Origin: Ananas comosus
Lineage: Eukaryota; Streptophyta; Magnoliopsida; Poales; Bromeliaceae
DNA: 64,000 nt
Direction of reading: 5' to 3'
Assembly (NCBI RefSeq): GCF_001540865.1
Contig: NC_033622.1
Location: 5,697,077 to 5,761,076 of the forward strand
Shown here: in pieces, positions 10,251-21,404 of the stretch
How positions within the stretch are numbered: position 1 is the first letter of the stretch
Layout of the letters: each line of letters begins with the position of its first letter
Translations under genes and position numbers: made by a program
Notes under the pieces: generated by a model
What the model was told of the DNA's origin: nothing
The model's database searches: none
What the model saw: only the letters and a program-made list of their open reading frames with translations

Positions 10251-12204
10251 TGGAGTGTCCCTGGTGTTCTACAGCCTGTGTGTTTAGCATCTGAGGCTTG
10301 TCGACACATCTGGAGAGTGTCGAGACAAGTCGGAGTCGTTTTAGGCAAATTGGACGCAAAACGGAATCAGTGCGATGCGAGAGCAGAATTTTGACATTGG
10401 AATCTGTAAAGTGCAAGATTTCAGTGTTGAGTACCGGCACCAGGGTGAGGAGTACTAGAACCCCAGTGGAATTTCAGAACTGATGCTCTCGGGTTGCGCC
10501 AATTTGATGCCGAGTACCGGTACTGTATCGGGCTGGTACCGGTACTCTGTGTGCGAGTTTGCGGGTTGAGAGGCCGAGTACTGGTAACCAAGTTGGATAC
10601 TGATACTCCAGCTAGATTTCTGAGTTGGTGAGGGGCCTTTTGGTCATTTGAGGCATCGTTAATCCCAATCTTATCCTCTACCTCTATATATTTGTTGAAA
10701 GCACTAAGACGGGGGTTTGGTTGCTACTCATTTTCTCTCTCTAGTTTTTGGTTGAACTCGTGGTGGAGGTCGCGGCTCGAACCCGGGAGGTTGTCGAAGT
10801 TGATCCAGAGGGCCATTCGAGCCGTGGGTGTCACGGTTACATTGTTGGAGGCCGGGCGAGCGTGTGGTTTTCTCTCCTTTCGACTTCTCGCCATAGTTGG
10901 ACGAGCTTGTTGAGGTGGGTTGAAGTTTACCGAAATCGTCGGATTTCCTCCTAAGCCGAGGTTTTGTCAGCATGTGCATTTCATGTGTAGTATCATATTA
11001 GTAACTCAATTCATCGATTTGCATAGTTTTTGTAAAATCTGAGTTGGAGCTTTAAATTTTAGATTCGTTTTACATGTTGGACTTGGAATTGACTTAGGAG
11101 AAAACTATTAAACCCTACACTGTCATTTTCTGAATAATTATCAGATTTAGCTTTAGGAGCTGTGGTTCTTTTGTATCGCCGCTGTTAGTATGCGGCGGAT
11201 ACCCAGATTAGTGTAGATTGAGATTACGCTCGTGCTGGGATGCTGAGTTCGTTCTACAGTAGTGTGTAGACTGTTTTGTACTGTCAAATGCCGTCACGAT
11301 TGACGGTGGACCCAGATTTCTGTATCTTGCTTCAGATTGTGCCAAGGGCACGTGAGCTTTGGTTGATAGACCAGTTAGACCCATTTGCATTAACTATAGT
11401 CTGTGAGAGCTTGATTGAGCTCGATAGAGACACGCTTGCATACTCGGTTGGGTCGCGCCCACGAGTGCCGCTCCAGAGTTTGGCTTTTTGCTTTGCGTTG
11501 ATGTCGTTGTTGTCTGGTTTGGACTTGCTCTCCACCGGCAGCCCTTGGGGTGGTGTTCGGTATAGCTTCGACAGGCGGGACGGGTGTATTCACAGTCCCT
11601 AGTGAGATTGGGTCAGAGATCGCATTTCTTTTATCTACAGATAACTAATGTTGGTTAGCGATAGTATAGTGGCATATAGCTGTAGGATTTTTTTCCAGCT
11701 TTCCTTACTATCTCTTACGCACTTTTCTGTAGACTTAGTGGGTGAGCCGTTGAGGTCGGTGACGGTACCCACTGAGGACTACTCTATTTTGCAGTAGTTC
11801 TCACACCTAGTTGTTGACCCCTTTTTGCAGAGTCTTCGACTGCGGCTGCTGTTGTTACTCACTCTGACCGTGGGAACGGAGTTGCGAGCTAGATCCCTAC
11901 CAGTCGTGTCGCCGTACTAGAGGAGGACCCTTCACAGGTAGTTTTGGGGTGTTTTGGTTCCTGTACATACTTATGTTGGTTTACTCACTGGAGCAAGGGT
12001 TGGTTGTATCTCGGAGACTTAGTATGTATAGTGAACCTGATGTTTTATCTTTATATTCAGTTCTGTTTGGCAGCTCTTTACCTTGTGGTTGTAGTTTGAT
12101 TTTGTTTACAGGTACAGCTATCGCTTCGTATACAGAAAAAATTTCTTTATATACGACGGGTCTGTTAGCATGCCCGGAGAAACATGGTAATCCGGGGCGT
12201 GACA
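10251..12204 (+). repeat. 5' LTR of the chromovirus (1954 bp)
   Basis: It starts TGGAGTGTCCCTGGTG and ends GGGGCGTGACA. A TATA-like CTCTATATATTTG lies at about 10681-10693. TACCGGTAC palindromes occur at 10515-10523 and 10537-10545. The block CCCACTGAGGACTA.. AGTTCTCACACC near 11768-11807 recurs in other LTRs of the window. It is longer than the 3' LTR mainly because that copy lacks the segment equivalent to about 11121-11477. Confidence 0.92.
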
Positions 12205-12212
12205 GATTAAGT

Positions 12213-12224
12213 TGGTATCAGAGC
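12213..12224 (+). other. Primer-binding site (initiator Met-tRNA)
   Basis: TGGTATCAGAGC lies 8 bp downstream of the 5' LTR end and complements the 3' end of plant initiator methionine tRNA, the usual primer of chromoviruses. Confidence 0.9.
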
Positions 12225-12509
12225 TTAGTATTAGGTCGTTGGGACCTAGCAAACCCTAGGCTTGGCAAACCTTAGGAAGGCAAGATGCGAGAGGCATGAT
12301 TTATCGCAAAAGTCGGCGATTGAGTTGTTTAACTCCTTCTAGCGTGAAGAGAGTGACCGAAGGAGTGTCTGTTTCTGCCAAGAAAATTATGTCGGCTGCA
12401 GACGACATAATTTTGAGGAGAAACAGGGGCGACCTTCTAAACTTTCGCTTGATTGGGTCGAGAGTTGATTGTGTTTTGTATATGACCCTTGTTTTGATTT
12501 CAGGTAGCT

Positions 12510-13127
12510 ATGTATCGACGCCGAGGTCGACCGTCGACGTGGGACCGTTCCGCACCAGCAGAGATGCTGGAGCAGGCAGGACCTAGTGCATCCCCCGATC
12601 TGAGAAAGCAGTTGGCTGCCCTGACTGAGGCGACCATGCAGCAGGGGGTACTGTTATATAGGATATGTGGGACCTTTACCCAGCAGCCAAGTACAACACC
12701 CAAAGCGCCAGAGCAGCAGGCACCACCACCGACTACTCCCGTGACCGCACCAGCCACAACTGTACTCCAACCAGTGACAGTTCCTACGGCGCCAGTTACA
12801 TTCTCTGGAGAGGCGCCACAAATGTCCGAAGCAAGCTGGAGCAGATGACAGAGAGGCTCGCTCATTTTCGTCAGTTTGATCCGCCGCGCTTTGATGGTAG
12901 TTGTACGAAGCCCTGGGTTGTATAGGGCTGGGTAAGCTCGATGGAGAAGTTATTCGAGAACTTGGTTATACCAGAGCGGGAGCAGGTATATCTAGGAGTG
13001 CACCGTTTGGCAGGTGATGCGCACTCCTAGTGGATGAGGATGAGGCAGACTCGAGGGCTCGTGGCGCTATAGATGAAGTGGAACGAGTTTTGTGGATTGC
13101 TGTACGGGGCCTATTTTCCAAACAGCG
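12510..13127 (+). pseudogene. Chromovirus gag, N-terminal part
   Basis: An open stretch from ATG at 12510 (MYRRRGRPSTWDRS) has a Pro/Thr-rich middle (PTTPVTAPATTVLQP). A frameshift near 12840 brings in the gag core FRQFDPPRFDGSCTKPW, SSMEKLFENLVIPEREQVYL and VHRLAGDA. At 13127 the coding is cut by the nested element and resumes at 17217 with VKQELEEDLKMLQQGERSVQ. Two stops lie in the core. Confidence 0.85.
13123..13127. repeat. TSD CAGCG, left copy (pair at 17212-17216)
   Basis: CAGCG precedes TGTCACGCCC at 13128 and follows GTATTACA ending at 17211. Gag coding continues across if the insert and one copy are removed. Confidence 0.9.
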
Positions 13128-13253
13128 TGTCACGCCCGGATACCAGCGGAAGCATATCCGGCACGTGCACAAACCCGCCATACACCTGCAATATATAAGG
13201 CGTCTACAAGAAGCAAATCGATAGGAAGTAAAACAAAGAAAGTCCTATCCTGA

Positions 13254-13415
13254 TAAACTAGTGGATTCTAGTTGTTGTTAATATTTGTTATACTGAAATG
13301 TCGATCAAAGGATCGAGAGCGAGAACATTGCAAATGAAAACATGAGAATTGAGACATGTGGACAGTGAAATATGCTTGCTTGCCATTGTGCTCATTCGCA
13401 CACGCTTGTGAGGGT
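13254..13415. repeat. 162-bp inverted copy of 14101-14262, next to an N
   Basis: GCACACGCTTGTGAGGGT ends at 13415, and the reverse complement starts at 14101 as ACCCTCACAAGCGTGTGC. The match continues for 162 bp to TAAACTAGTGG (13254) with no difference I can see. It ends exactly at the single N. Confidence 0.9.
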
Positions 13416-15659
13416 NTATAAAGTCTGATTCCAATAACACATATACATATACAGGGTATACAAAAAGAATAGGTACAACGGTGGTCTATCTATACATAGG
13501 GACATCACCCTCGGCCGTAGCCCGAGTAGCAAGGTGATCGACTAGCACGCTCCTAGTAGTCCCTAGCTAGGCGCGACTCCCTTGCCACGATCCCTAGCTT
13601 CTCCTGTAACAGGCTCTGTAAAAACAACCACCAAAAGGGCGTGAGAACTATAAACAATAGTTCCCAGTGGGTAAGCCGCCAGCCTCGGCGAATTACACCA
13701 CTAGGCTCATGATGTACTAAATGAAAATAAAAGCAGTAATTTGCATGATATATTTTCAATGCTAACAATTAATGAACATGTAAGCAACATGTAATCATAG
13801 TCTCAACAGTAATGAATCTACTGATTAATAGAAGGATAGCAACTACTATAAGCATGAACATAGCGTAAATGTGTAAGTAACTACTGTACACTGTAACTGG
13901 TAATCATTCATTACTGTCCAATTTTCTTAAGCACTTTTCATCCATTCACAGGGATCTACTCAAGGTAGTCCCGCTTGCGCCGCGCCTAATGGCCCCGTGG
14001 TAGTATACACTCCCCACGGCAATCCACTTCGGCACCCAATCCCGCACGGGCGAGCAACTGTCACGTAGGCCAACTCCGGAGTGCCGGCTTGTAGGGAGCT
14101 ACCCTCACAAGCGTGTGCGAATGAGCACAATGGCAAGCAAGCATATTTCACTGTCCACATGTCTCAATTCTCATGTTTTCATTTGCAATGTTCTCGCTCT
14201 CGATCCTTTGATCGACATTTCAGTATAACAAATATTAACAACAACTAGAATCCACTAGTTTAGTAAGCATGCAGGAGTAATGCTAATTTACATATGGCCT
14301 TAGAATCTTTCACTATCATGGCACTATCAACATAGGCACAAGCATGTCATAGTTCTCTACTTCAGAGTCAAGAGAATGTCATTGTTCTCTACTTGTAATC
14401 AAGCAAGTAAAAAGAGAATGTCATGGTTCTCTACGTTTCATGAGCATAATAACGTGTCTCATTGTTATTCAACTAAACTAAACTAAACAGGAATATGAAT
14501 ACTTTCAGGCGTGAGGATTCTCTACTTCATAGAGATTCTATGTCAATATAATAAATGTTATGATGACGAATTCACAAGCCCTTTTAGCTATCACATAAGC
14601 ACACAACTAACATATTTCTATAATACATATAGAACATAGAGGAGCTTCACTTGCTCTGGTTAGGTCCGACCCACCTATTACTAAGCTCCAAACAGTCCAA
14701 AAGAAGTCCCAAAATCGTCTCAACGAAGCCCCAAAGCTGCTGAAAAACAAAATCACACCGTGTCAAAAAGACGACCGAAATGTCCGATTTCGGCCTAATT
14801 TGCACTTAGTACAAAGTAACCCCTTAAATCCCTATTTGGGGCTTGTATAATACCTCAAGTGTAACCTCCAAGAGCCCTCACAAGTCAGTTGAAGACAATC
14901 CAGGGCTCGATCGCAAGCTCGCTGCGAACAACGTCAAAACGGCATCAAAATCATTATATATAACAAATATCGTCGGAATCTTGCAATTTCAGCTTCCTAA
15001 CTGAATTTCTTACTTACCTCAGGGTAGAACACCTTCTAAACCAGCCTCCTAGGTCACCAAATAAGCTCCACGTGGTTCAAAAACCTGCTGCGAAGACACA
15101 ATGCCCAAATTGCATCAATTCGATAGAATAACCCGCGTATAGTCCGAAATAGCTTCGTAATTAGCGAAACATCTCTAATAAGCTTCAAAGAAACTTATCC
15201 CTGGTCTAAGGAGGTTAATACACAGCTAATTACTCCAACTTTAGTTGCTGAAATCTCAGATTAAAGCAACTAGAAGCAACAACTCCAAAACTATACATAA
15301 CTCGTCCAATAATTGCCGAAAAAATGGAAAACGTGAGCCGATTACCTTCTCAAGCTTGCAACCAGTGAGCTACTGGTCCAGGGCTGCGAAAAACTCTCCA
15401 AACCACTCCCTCACACGTCCACCAAGGCTCAGCGACACCCGCAACCAGCGAAGATCGAGCGAGGCGACGAAAATGAGCGAAATCGTCGAATTCTTTGTAG
15501 AGAGAGAAAAACCCTAGAGAGAGAGAGGGAGAGAAGGTGGAGGAAGCTTCTCTGCACTCTAGCCCACTCCACTGAAGTCCCAGAGACGTGCTGGGTTCAA
15601 ATAGATGGGCTCAAGATGTGAAATGACCAAATTAGCCCTGCTGCCACGAATCTGCATTG

Positions 15660-15698
15660 TGTACCGGTACAGCCATTGCTAATGGCTGTACCGGTACA
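15660..15698. repeat. Perfect 18-bp stem hairpin with TACCGGTAC palindromes
   Basis: TGTACCGGTACAGCCATT, loop GCT, then AATGGCTGTACCGGTACA. It lies about 180-210 bp from the LTR start in minus sense. The second copy at 17003-17036 has a shortened centre but keeps both TACCGGTAC palindromes. Confidence 0.95.
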
Positions 15699-15872
15699 GC
15701 AAGCAGAAAAAGCTGATTTTCGCCTGCTCAATGCACTTTCTTGTTTCCGACATTCCGATCACTCTCAAACTTATATGTAAACATTTTTAAACCCTTTTGA
15801 ACATGTGGGAGGGTTCCAAATATCATTCCTCACACTCGAATTTCACAATTTGTAAAAATTCAGTGTATTACA

Positions 15873-16191
15873 CCGCCCAAGGCTCAACACTAGTATCAAT
15901 AGAGTACAAATTTGCATAAGCGGAAGCATACACAATGGCTTGCACGAGGGCAAGCAATAGCCAAGGAAAAGAATTAGCAAGCGGGCTCTACCTAAGGTAA
16001 AACATCAACGTATAGGAAATGATAGTAGAAAACATAAACTACTAAAATCATAATACTTGAACGAAATTACTTACTACATTTCTTATAAATGAAATTTACA
16101 GTTTTCAATATAAAACCCTCTTTACTCTACATTTTTTTTTCTTTACTACGTACATACACTAAATTTAATCAGTATAATGAACATATAACTT
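15873..16191 (-). repeat. Fragment of an LTR related to the solo LTR at 27226
   Basis: CCGCCCAAGGCTCAACAC, CAATAGAG, TAAGCGGAAGCATACACAA and CACGAGGGCAAGCAATAGCC match in order the segment at 27307-27402 of the solo LTR. The fragment starts inside that LTR, directly after the end of LTR A, and stops at the N at 16192. It is probably misjoined. Confidence 0.6.
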
Positions 16192-16192
16192 N

Positions 16193-16986
16193 ATTGCGCC
16201 ACGAACTCCCCAATATCTCTTTTCATACCCGGCCACCAATAATGTTCTCTCAAATCTTTGTACATTTTAGTGCCGCCGGGGTGTATGCTATAGGGAGATT
16301 GATGCGCTTCTTGCATTATCGCCCTTCGCAACTCATCATCTTTGGGCACACACCAACGATTTCGAAATCGAAGTGCGCCGTCGGCTTCAATGCCAAAATC
16401 CTCGGCTCTGCCTTTCTCAACTTCACTCCACACATTTTGAAGATAAGGATCCGAAGCTTGGAGATCCTTGATTCTTTCCAACAGAGTCGGTTGCACCACT
16501 AGTGCGGCAAGTGTAGCCGGCACTCCCGGCACTACCACTTCCAACCCAAATCTTTGCATTTCCTTTTGTAACAGCGGTTGAGGCGTAATCGCCGTCGCTA
16601 AGTTCTCCGCCGATTTTCGACTTAGAGCATCGGCCACAACATTGGCTTTTCCGGGGTGGTATAGTATAGTGACATCGTAGTCCTTCAACAATTCCAACCA
16701 CCGCCGCTGTCGCATATTCAACTCTTTCTGGGTGAACAAGTACTTTAGACTCTTATGATCTGTGTAGACTTCAGAATGTTCACCATACAAGTAATGCCTC
16801 CAAAGCTTTAACGCGAAGATCACTGCGGCTAACTCGAGGTCATGAATCGGGTAGTTCTTTTCATAACTCTTTAATTTGCGCGATGCATATACAATAACCC
16901 GCCCATTCTGCATTAATACACACCCGAGACCAACATACGAGGCATCACTGTACACTACAAAGGTCTCCCCCGGAGTCGGCAAAGCA
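16193..16986 (-). pseudogene. Gypsy RNase H and integrase zinc domain, open fragment
   Basis: The minus strand is open for the full 794 bp between two N bases. RNase H motifs are [14 protein letters not shown] (Asp), [16 protein letters not shown] (Glu) and [11 protein letters not shown] (Asp), with the connecting [15 protein letters not shown]. The integrase H2C2 domain follows ([28 protein letters not shown]) and is cut before its cysteines by the gap. No stop or frameshift is seen, unlike the neighbouring chromovirus. RT and the integrase core are presumably lost in the gaps. Confidence 0.85.
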
Positions 16987-16987
16987 N

Positions 16988-17211
16988 CACGAATCTGCAT
17001 TGTGTACCGGTACAGGCTAATGGCTGTACCGGTACAGCAAGCAGAAAAAGCTGATTTTCGCCTGCTCAATGCACTTTCTTGTTTCCGACATTCCGATCAC
17101 TCTCAAACTTATATGTAAACATTTTTTAAACCCTTTTGAACATGTGGGAGGGTTCCAAATATCATTCCTCACACTCGAATTTCGCAATTTGCAAAAATTC
17201 AGTGTATTACA
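16988..17211 (-). repeat. Second LTR A end piece
   Basis: CACGAATCTGCATTGTGTACC to GTATTACA repeats 15645-15872 with small differences and is bounded on the right by TSD CAGCG. The remainder of this LTR is missing at the N. Confidence 0.85.
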
Positions 17212-17216
17212 CAGCG

Positions 17217-17880
17217 TGAAGCAAGAACTCGAGGAGGACCTGAAGATGCTACAGCAGGGGGAGCGATCAGTTCAGGAGTATACTTGTGAGTTTACTTAAC
17301 TTCTGAACTATGTGCCGTTTATAGCCAGGGATGAAGCCCACAAAGTGTATCTGTATAAGGGGGGCTTAAGGCTAGAGATCTTTCGGTTGGTGCAGGCGCA
17401 GAGATTGAGGACCTTGGTCGCGTCGATTGAGTAGGCATTGTGGGTTGAGAGATGAGATATATTGGTCCGTGAGCGGGCTCAGGTGCCGGGGCAGAGTCAG
17501 GATAGAAAGCGCGCGGTTCCATATGATGGAGGGCAGTCGAGCAGCAGGCGTCCGCCGAGGCCTTCACGATCACGCTCTCAGAGTTGTGGGTCTTCGGGAC
17601 GGCAGCATTCTGAGGGACCTTGTCAGCAAAGACAGCAGTAGGGGACTCCGCAGTGTGTGATTTGTGGGGGACCGCATTGGCCTCAGACGTGTGACCAGCG
17701 AGAGGGCCGATGTTTCAGTTGTGGACAGCCCGGACATATGAGAGCAGCGTGTCCACGAGCAGTATCACCAGCACCTTCGACGGCGTCAGCTCCGCCGGCA
17801 CCTCAGCAGTCTTATGGAGCATCACCGAGTTACCGCCAGGATGACAAGGCGTCTGTGCCGCAACAGAGTGAGCGGCGACT
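17217..17880 (+). pseudogene. Chromovirus gag C-terminal part with zinc knuckle
   Basis: It continues gag after the nested insert: VKQELEEDLKMLQQGERSVQ, LLNYVPFIARDEAHKVYLY, a basic/Ser-rich linker, then the CCHC knuckle RCFSCGQPGHMRAACPR at about 17708-17758. A His/Cys-containing CGGPHWPQTCD precedes it. A Pro/Ala-rich tail ends at a stop at 17880. The knuckle binds element RNA during packaging. One stop near 17299 and frameshifts break the frame. Confidence 0.85.
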
Positions 17881-17899
17881 GTAGGCCTCGAGTGGCAGG

Positions 17900-18360
17900 G
17901 TGTATGCAGCCCAGGTGAAGGATTCTACAGCAGACGATCGGGTGGTGGCAGGTATCATTTTGATTTCTGGTATTAGAGCTCGTACCTTATTTGATACTGG
18001 TGCATCACATTCTTTTGTTAGCCGAGCATTTGCATCATTGTATAGTCTAGAGCTAGGGCCGCTGTTACATGCACGAGAGGTGTAGATTCTTGATCATGTA
18101 TTGCATGTGGCAGAGTGTTGTTGGGCTTGTCCAGTGCAGTTGGGCCCTTGGATTATGCTTGCAGACCTGTTGGTCTTAGGGTAGCTGCAGGACTTCGATG
18201 TTGTGCTTGGCATGGATTGGCTGGCGCGGTACTATACAACGATTGACTGTAAAGCGAGTACAGTGACGTTTCGCGAGTTAGGCCAGGACAAGTTCACTTT
18301 TAGAGGCTACAGGAGTACATTGTTTGCCACTTGAATTTCGTCTGCGAGGGCTAGACAGCT
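17900..18360 (+). pseudogene. Chromovirus aspartic protease
   Basis: The active-site block LFDTGASHSFVSRAFA (DTGA) is at about 17970-18020, and the second conserved block VVLGMDWLARY at about 18200-18232. Stops at about 18083 and 18181 lie between them. The protease would cleave the Gag-Pol polyprotein. Confidence 0.85.
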
Positions 18361-18372
18361 GATGAGTAGAGA

Positions 18373-19800
18373 ATGCATCGCTTTCTTGGCGACTGTAGTA
18401 TAGGTGCCTACGGTGGCGCCGGGACTCGAGGATATTCCTATAGTTCGCGAGTTTTCGAATGTTTTCCCCCGGAGTTGACGACTATGCAGTCGGATAGAGA
18501 GATTGAGTTTGTGATTAACGTAGTTCCTAGAACTGCGCCAATCTCGAAGGCACCCTACCGAATGGCACCGACAGAGCTGAGGAAACTAAAGGCGCAGCTT
18601 CAGAATCTGATAGAGAAGGGGTATGTGAGACTCAGTGTATCGCCTTGAGGAGCGCTGGTGTTATTCGTGAAGAAGAAGGATAGTTCAGTTAGGCTGTGTG
18701 TAGATTACCGGGAATTGAATAAAGTGACCATCAAAAGCAAGTATCCTTTGTCGCGCATCGATGATCTATTCGATCAGCTGCAAGGATCTTTTGTCTTTTC
18801 GAAAATTGATCTCCAGTCAGGTTACCACAAGTTGAGGATGAGGGCCGAGGATCTTCCCAATATTGCTTTTCAGACTCGGTATGGGCAATATGAGTTCACT
18901 GTGATGCCTTTTGGATTGACTGTGATACATTTTGGATTGACGAATGCCCCTGCCGTATTTATGGATTTAATGAATCGAGTGTTTAAACCGTACTTGGACC
19001 GATTCGTGGTTGTGTTTATTGATGATATTCTGATATACTCCCGGAGTGATGTTGAACACGAGGAGCACTTAAGGATAGTGTTACAGCTTCTTAGAGAGAA
19101 GAAGTTGTATGCTAAGTTGAAGAAATACAAGTTTTGGCTTCGGGAGGTTTCTTTCTTGGGCCATTTCATTTCTACAGCTGGAGTGGCTGTTGACCTGAAA
19201 AAGATTGATGCTATTAGGGACTGGCCTAGACCGACGACGGTTACCGAGGTGAGGAGCTTCTTTGGATTGGCTGGATATTACCGTCGGTTTGTAGAAGGCT
19301 TTGCAAAGCTTTCTACACCCATCACTCGATTGACTCGGAAATGAATTAAGTTCGTCTGGAGTGAGTATTGCCAGAGGAGCTTTGATGAGTTGAGACAGAG
19401 GTTGATGTCGGCTCCTATCCTTACCCTTTCAGTTATGGGGGAAGGATTTGTGATTTATAGTGATGCATCGCACAGTGGGTTGGGCTGTGTTCTGATGCAG
19501 CATGGTAGGGTAATTGCTTATATTTTTCGGCAATTGAAGGATTACGAGAAGAATTACCCTACACATGACTTGAAGCTTGCTGCGGTGATTTTTGCCTTGA
19601 AGTTGTAGCGGCACTATTTGTATGGTAAGCACTGCGAGATTTTTACAGATCATAAAAGTCTCAAGTATTTGTTCACTCAAAGGAGTTGAACCTGAGGCAA
19701 TGTCGATGGTTGGAGTTATTAAAGGATTATGAAATTAGCATTCAATATCACCCCGGCAAGGCGAATGTGGTAGCAGATGCTTTAAGCAGGAAGTCAGTGC
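18373..19800 (+). pseudogene. Chromovirus reverse transcriptase and RNase H
   Basis: RT blocks: [32 protein letters not shown] (catalytic Asp), [18 protein letters not shown] (catalytic FIDD near 19012-19035) and [12 protein letters not shown] 21-bp tandem duplication adds VIHFGLT between MPFGLT and NAPAVF (18909-18945). RNase H follows: [16 protein letters not shown] (Asp), [15 protein letters not shown] (the Glu of DLELAA is Lys here) and [11 protein letters not shown], with [15 protein letters not shown]. In-frame stops lie at 19342 and 19606 and a frameshift near 19680. Confidence 0.92.
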
Positions 19801-19809
19801 AGAGTCTGA

Positions 19810-21357
19810 GCATGTTGATCACTCAGCAGAGACGGCTACTTGAGGAGTTGCAGCGGTTGAGGCTTGAGGTAGTGTCCCCTGGATCTACTACGAGATTGAT
19901 GACTATAGTCTTGCGGCCCACTCTGTTAGACAGGATCAAGGACAAACAGAGTGGAGACTCTCATTTGTTGAGGATTCGAGAGCACTTAGCGAGGGGACAG
20001 GCGAAGGCCTTTGCTATGGGCAGTTCGGGAGTACTGTGGTATAGGGACCGACTGTGTGTGCCTATGGATTTAGAGATTCGCGAGGAGATTTTGAGAGAGG
20101 CTCATTACTCACCTTATACGGTTCACCCTGGTGGAACTAAGATGTATAAGGACTTGAAGGCACACTTCTGGTGGAATGGAATAAAGAGGGACATTAGCAG
20201 ATTTGTGGCTTAGTGTCTGACTTGCCAACAGGTGAAGGCCGAGCATCAAGTACCTACTAGCAAGCTTCAGAATCTGCCAGTGCCCAATTGAAAATGGGAA
20301 CAGATCACGATGAACTTTGTCGTGGGTTTACCGAGAGCACGGGGTGGTTTTGATGCTATTTGGGTAATAGTGGACAGACTGATCAAGTCTGCTCACTTCC
20401 TACTAGTGCAGATCACCTGGTCTAGAGAGAGACTCGCTCAGTTGTAATTGGATGAGATTGTTAGATTGCATGGTGTGCCTACCTCGATAGTAACGGATAG
20501 AGACCCGAGATTCATCTCACATTTCTGGAGGGACCTTCAGACGGCCTTGGGTACATAGCTACATTCAGCACAGCGTTTCACCCACAAACAGATGGTCAGT
20601 CAGAGCGGACCATTCAGACTCTGGAGGATATGTTGAGAGCATGTGTCCTGAACTTTGGAGGAGGGTGCCATTGACATTCGAGACTCGTTGAGTTTACGTA
20701 TAACAACAGCTATCAAGCGAGCATTCAGATGGCTCCGTTTGAGGCGTTGTATGGACGCAGGTGTCGATCACCTTTGTATTGGAGTGATGTTTGTAAAAGA
20801 AAGACTCTAGGGCCTGATATTCTGATAGAGGCAGAAGAGAAGGTCAAGTTTGTATGACGACATCTTGCGACAGTCCAGAGTCGACAGAGGAGTTACGCCG
20901 ATACTAGGAGACGAGACTTAGAGTTTCAAGTTGGAGATCATATATTTTTGAAAGTCTCGTCGTCCCGAGGGATATGCAGATTCTGAGTTCGTGGAAAGCT
21001 CAGTCCACGATTTGTAGGCCCTTTCGAGGTATTGGAGCGAGTCGAACCAGTAGCCTACAGGATTACTCTACCCCCGCGACTAGCCGGTATTCATGATGTA
21101 TTTCACGTCTCGGCATTGAGGAGATACGTGTTTGACCCTCACATATGATCGACTTCACTCCACTAAAGCTTAATGAGGACTTGAGATATGAGGAGCGATC
21201 GGTGCGGATTCTTGCTCATGAGACCAAAGAATTACGCAACCGGGTCATACCTTATATAAAAGTGCAGTGGAGTAATCACGAGGAGCGTGAGGCGACTTTG
21301 GAGCCGGAAACGGTAATGCGGGAGTCCTATCCCTTCTTATTCAAGGCTCAGGTTTGA
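19810..21357 (+). pseudogene. Chromovirus integrase with chromodomain-like C-terminus
   Basis: H2C2 zinc domain: [19 protein letters not shown] ... CLTCQQVKAEH. In the core the first catalytic position reads ITMNFVVGLP where the family has MDFV, so Asp is Asn. The second Asp is intact in [13 protein letters not shown] and the Glu block is GQSERTIQTLED (about 20590-20630, after a frameshift near 20560). The GPFEVLERV block follows. The C-terminus (RYEERSVRILAHETKELRNR, IKVQWSNHEEREATLEPE) is the degenerate chromodomain region typical of Tekay/Del chromoviruses. Several stops are present. Confidence 0.88.
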
Positions 21358-21392
21358 GATATGCGTTAAGTTTCGATGACGAAACTTTTTGT

Positions 21393-21404
21393 AGAGGGGG
21401 AGGA
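21393..21404 (+). other. Polypurine tract of the chromovirus
   Basis: AGAGGGGGAGGA lies directly upstream of the 3' LTR start (21405), the plus-strand DNA primer position. Confidence 0.9.

Larger units (their letters stand above)
13128..15872 (-). repeat. LTR A, about 2.7 kb, with internal inverted duplication
   Basis: Minus-strand reading shows TGTAATACACTG at 15872 and GGGCGTGACA at 13128, plus the LTR block CCCACTGGGAACTA..TAGTTCTCACGCCC (about 13640-13672). Segment 13254-13415 is the reverse complement of 14101-14262 and abuts the N at 13416, which is probably an assembly artefact. Small ORFs inside are chance. Confidence 0.8.
13128..17211 (-). mobile_element. Gypsy element nested in chromovirus gag, with assembly gaps
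   Basis: The left LTR is 13128-15872 (TGTCACGCCC ... GTATTACA) and the right end piece is 16988-17211, identical in layout to 15645-15872. On the minus strand the LTR starts TGTAATACACTG and ends GGGCGTGACA, and a minus-strand pol fragment lies between, so the element points left. Single N bases at 13416, 16192 and 16987 mark unresolved joins. Internal sequence next to the left LTR (15873-16191) looks like the start of another LTR, not the expected polypurine tract, so this assembly is chimeric inside. Confidence 0.8.
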
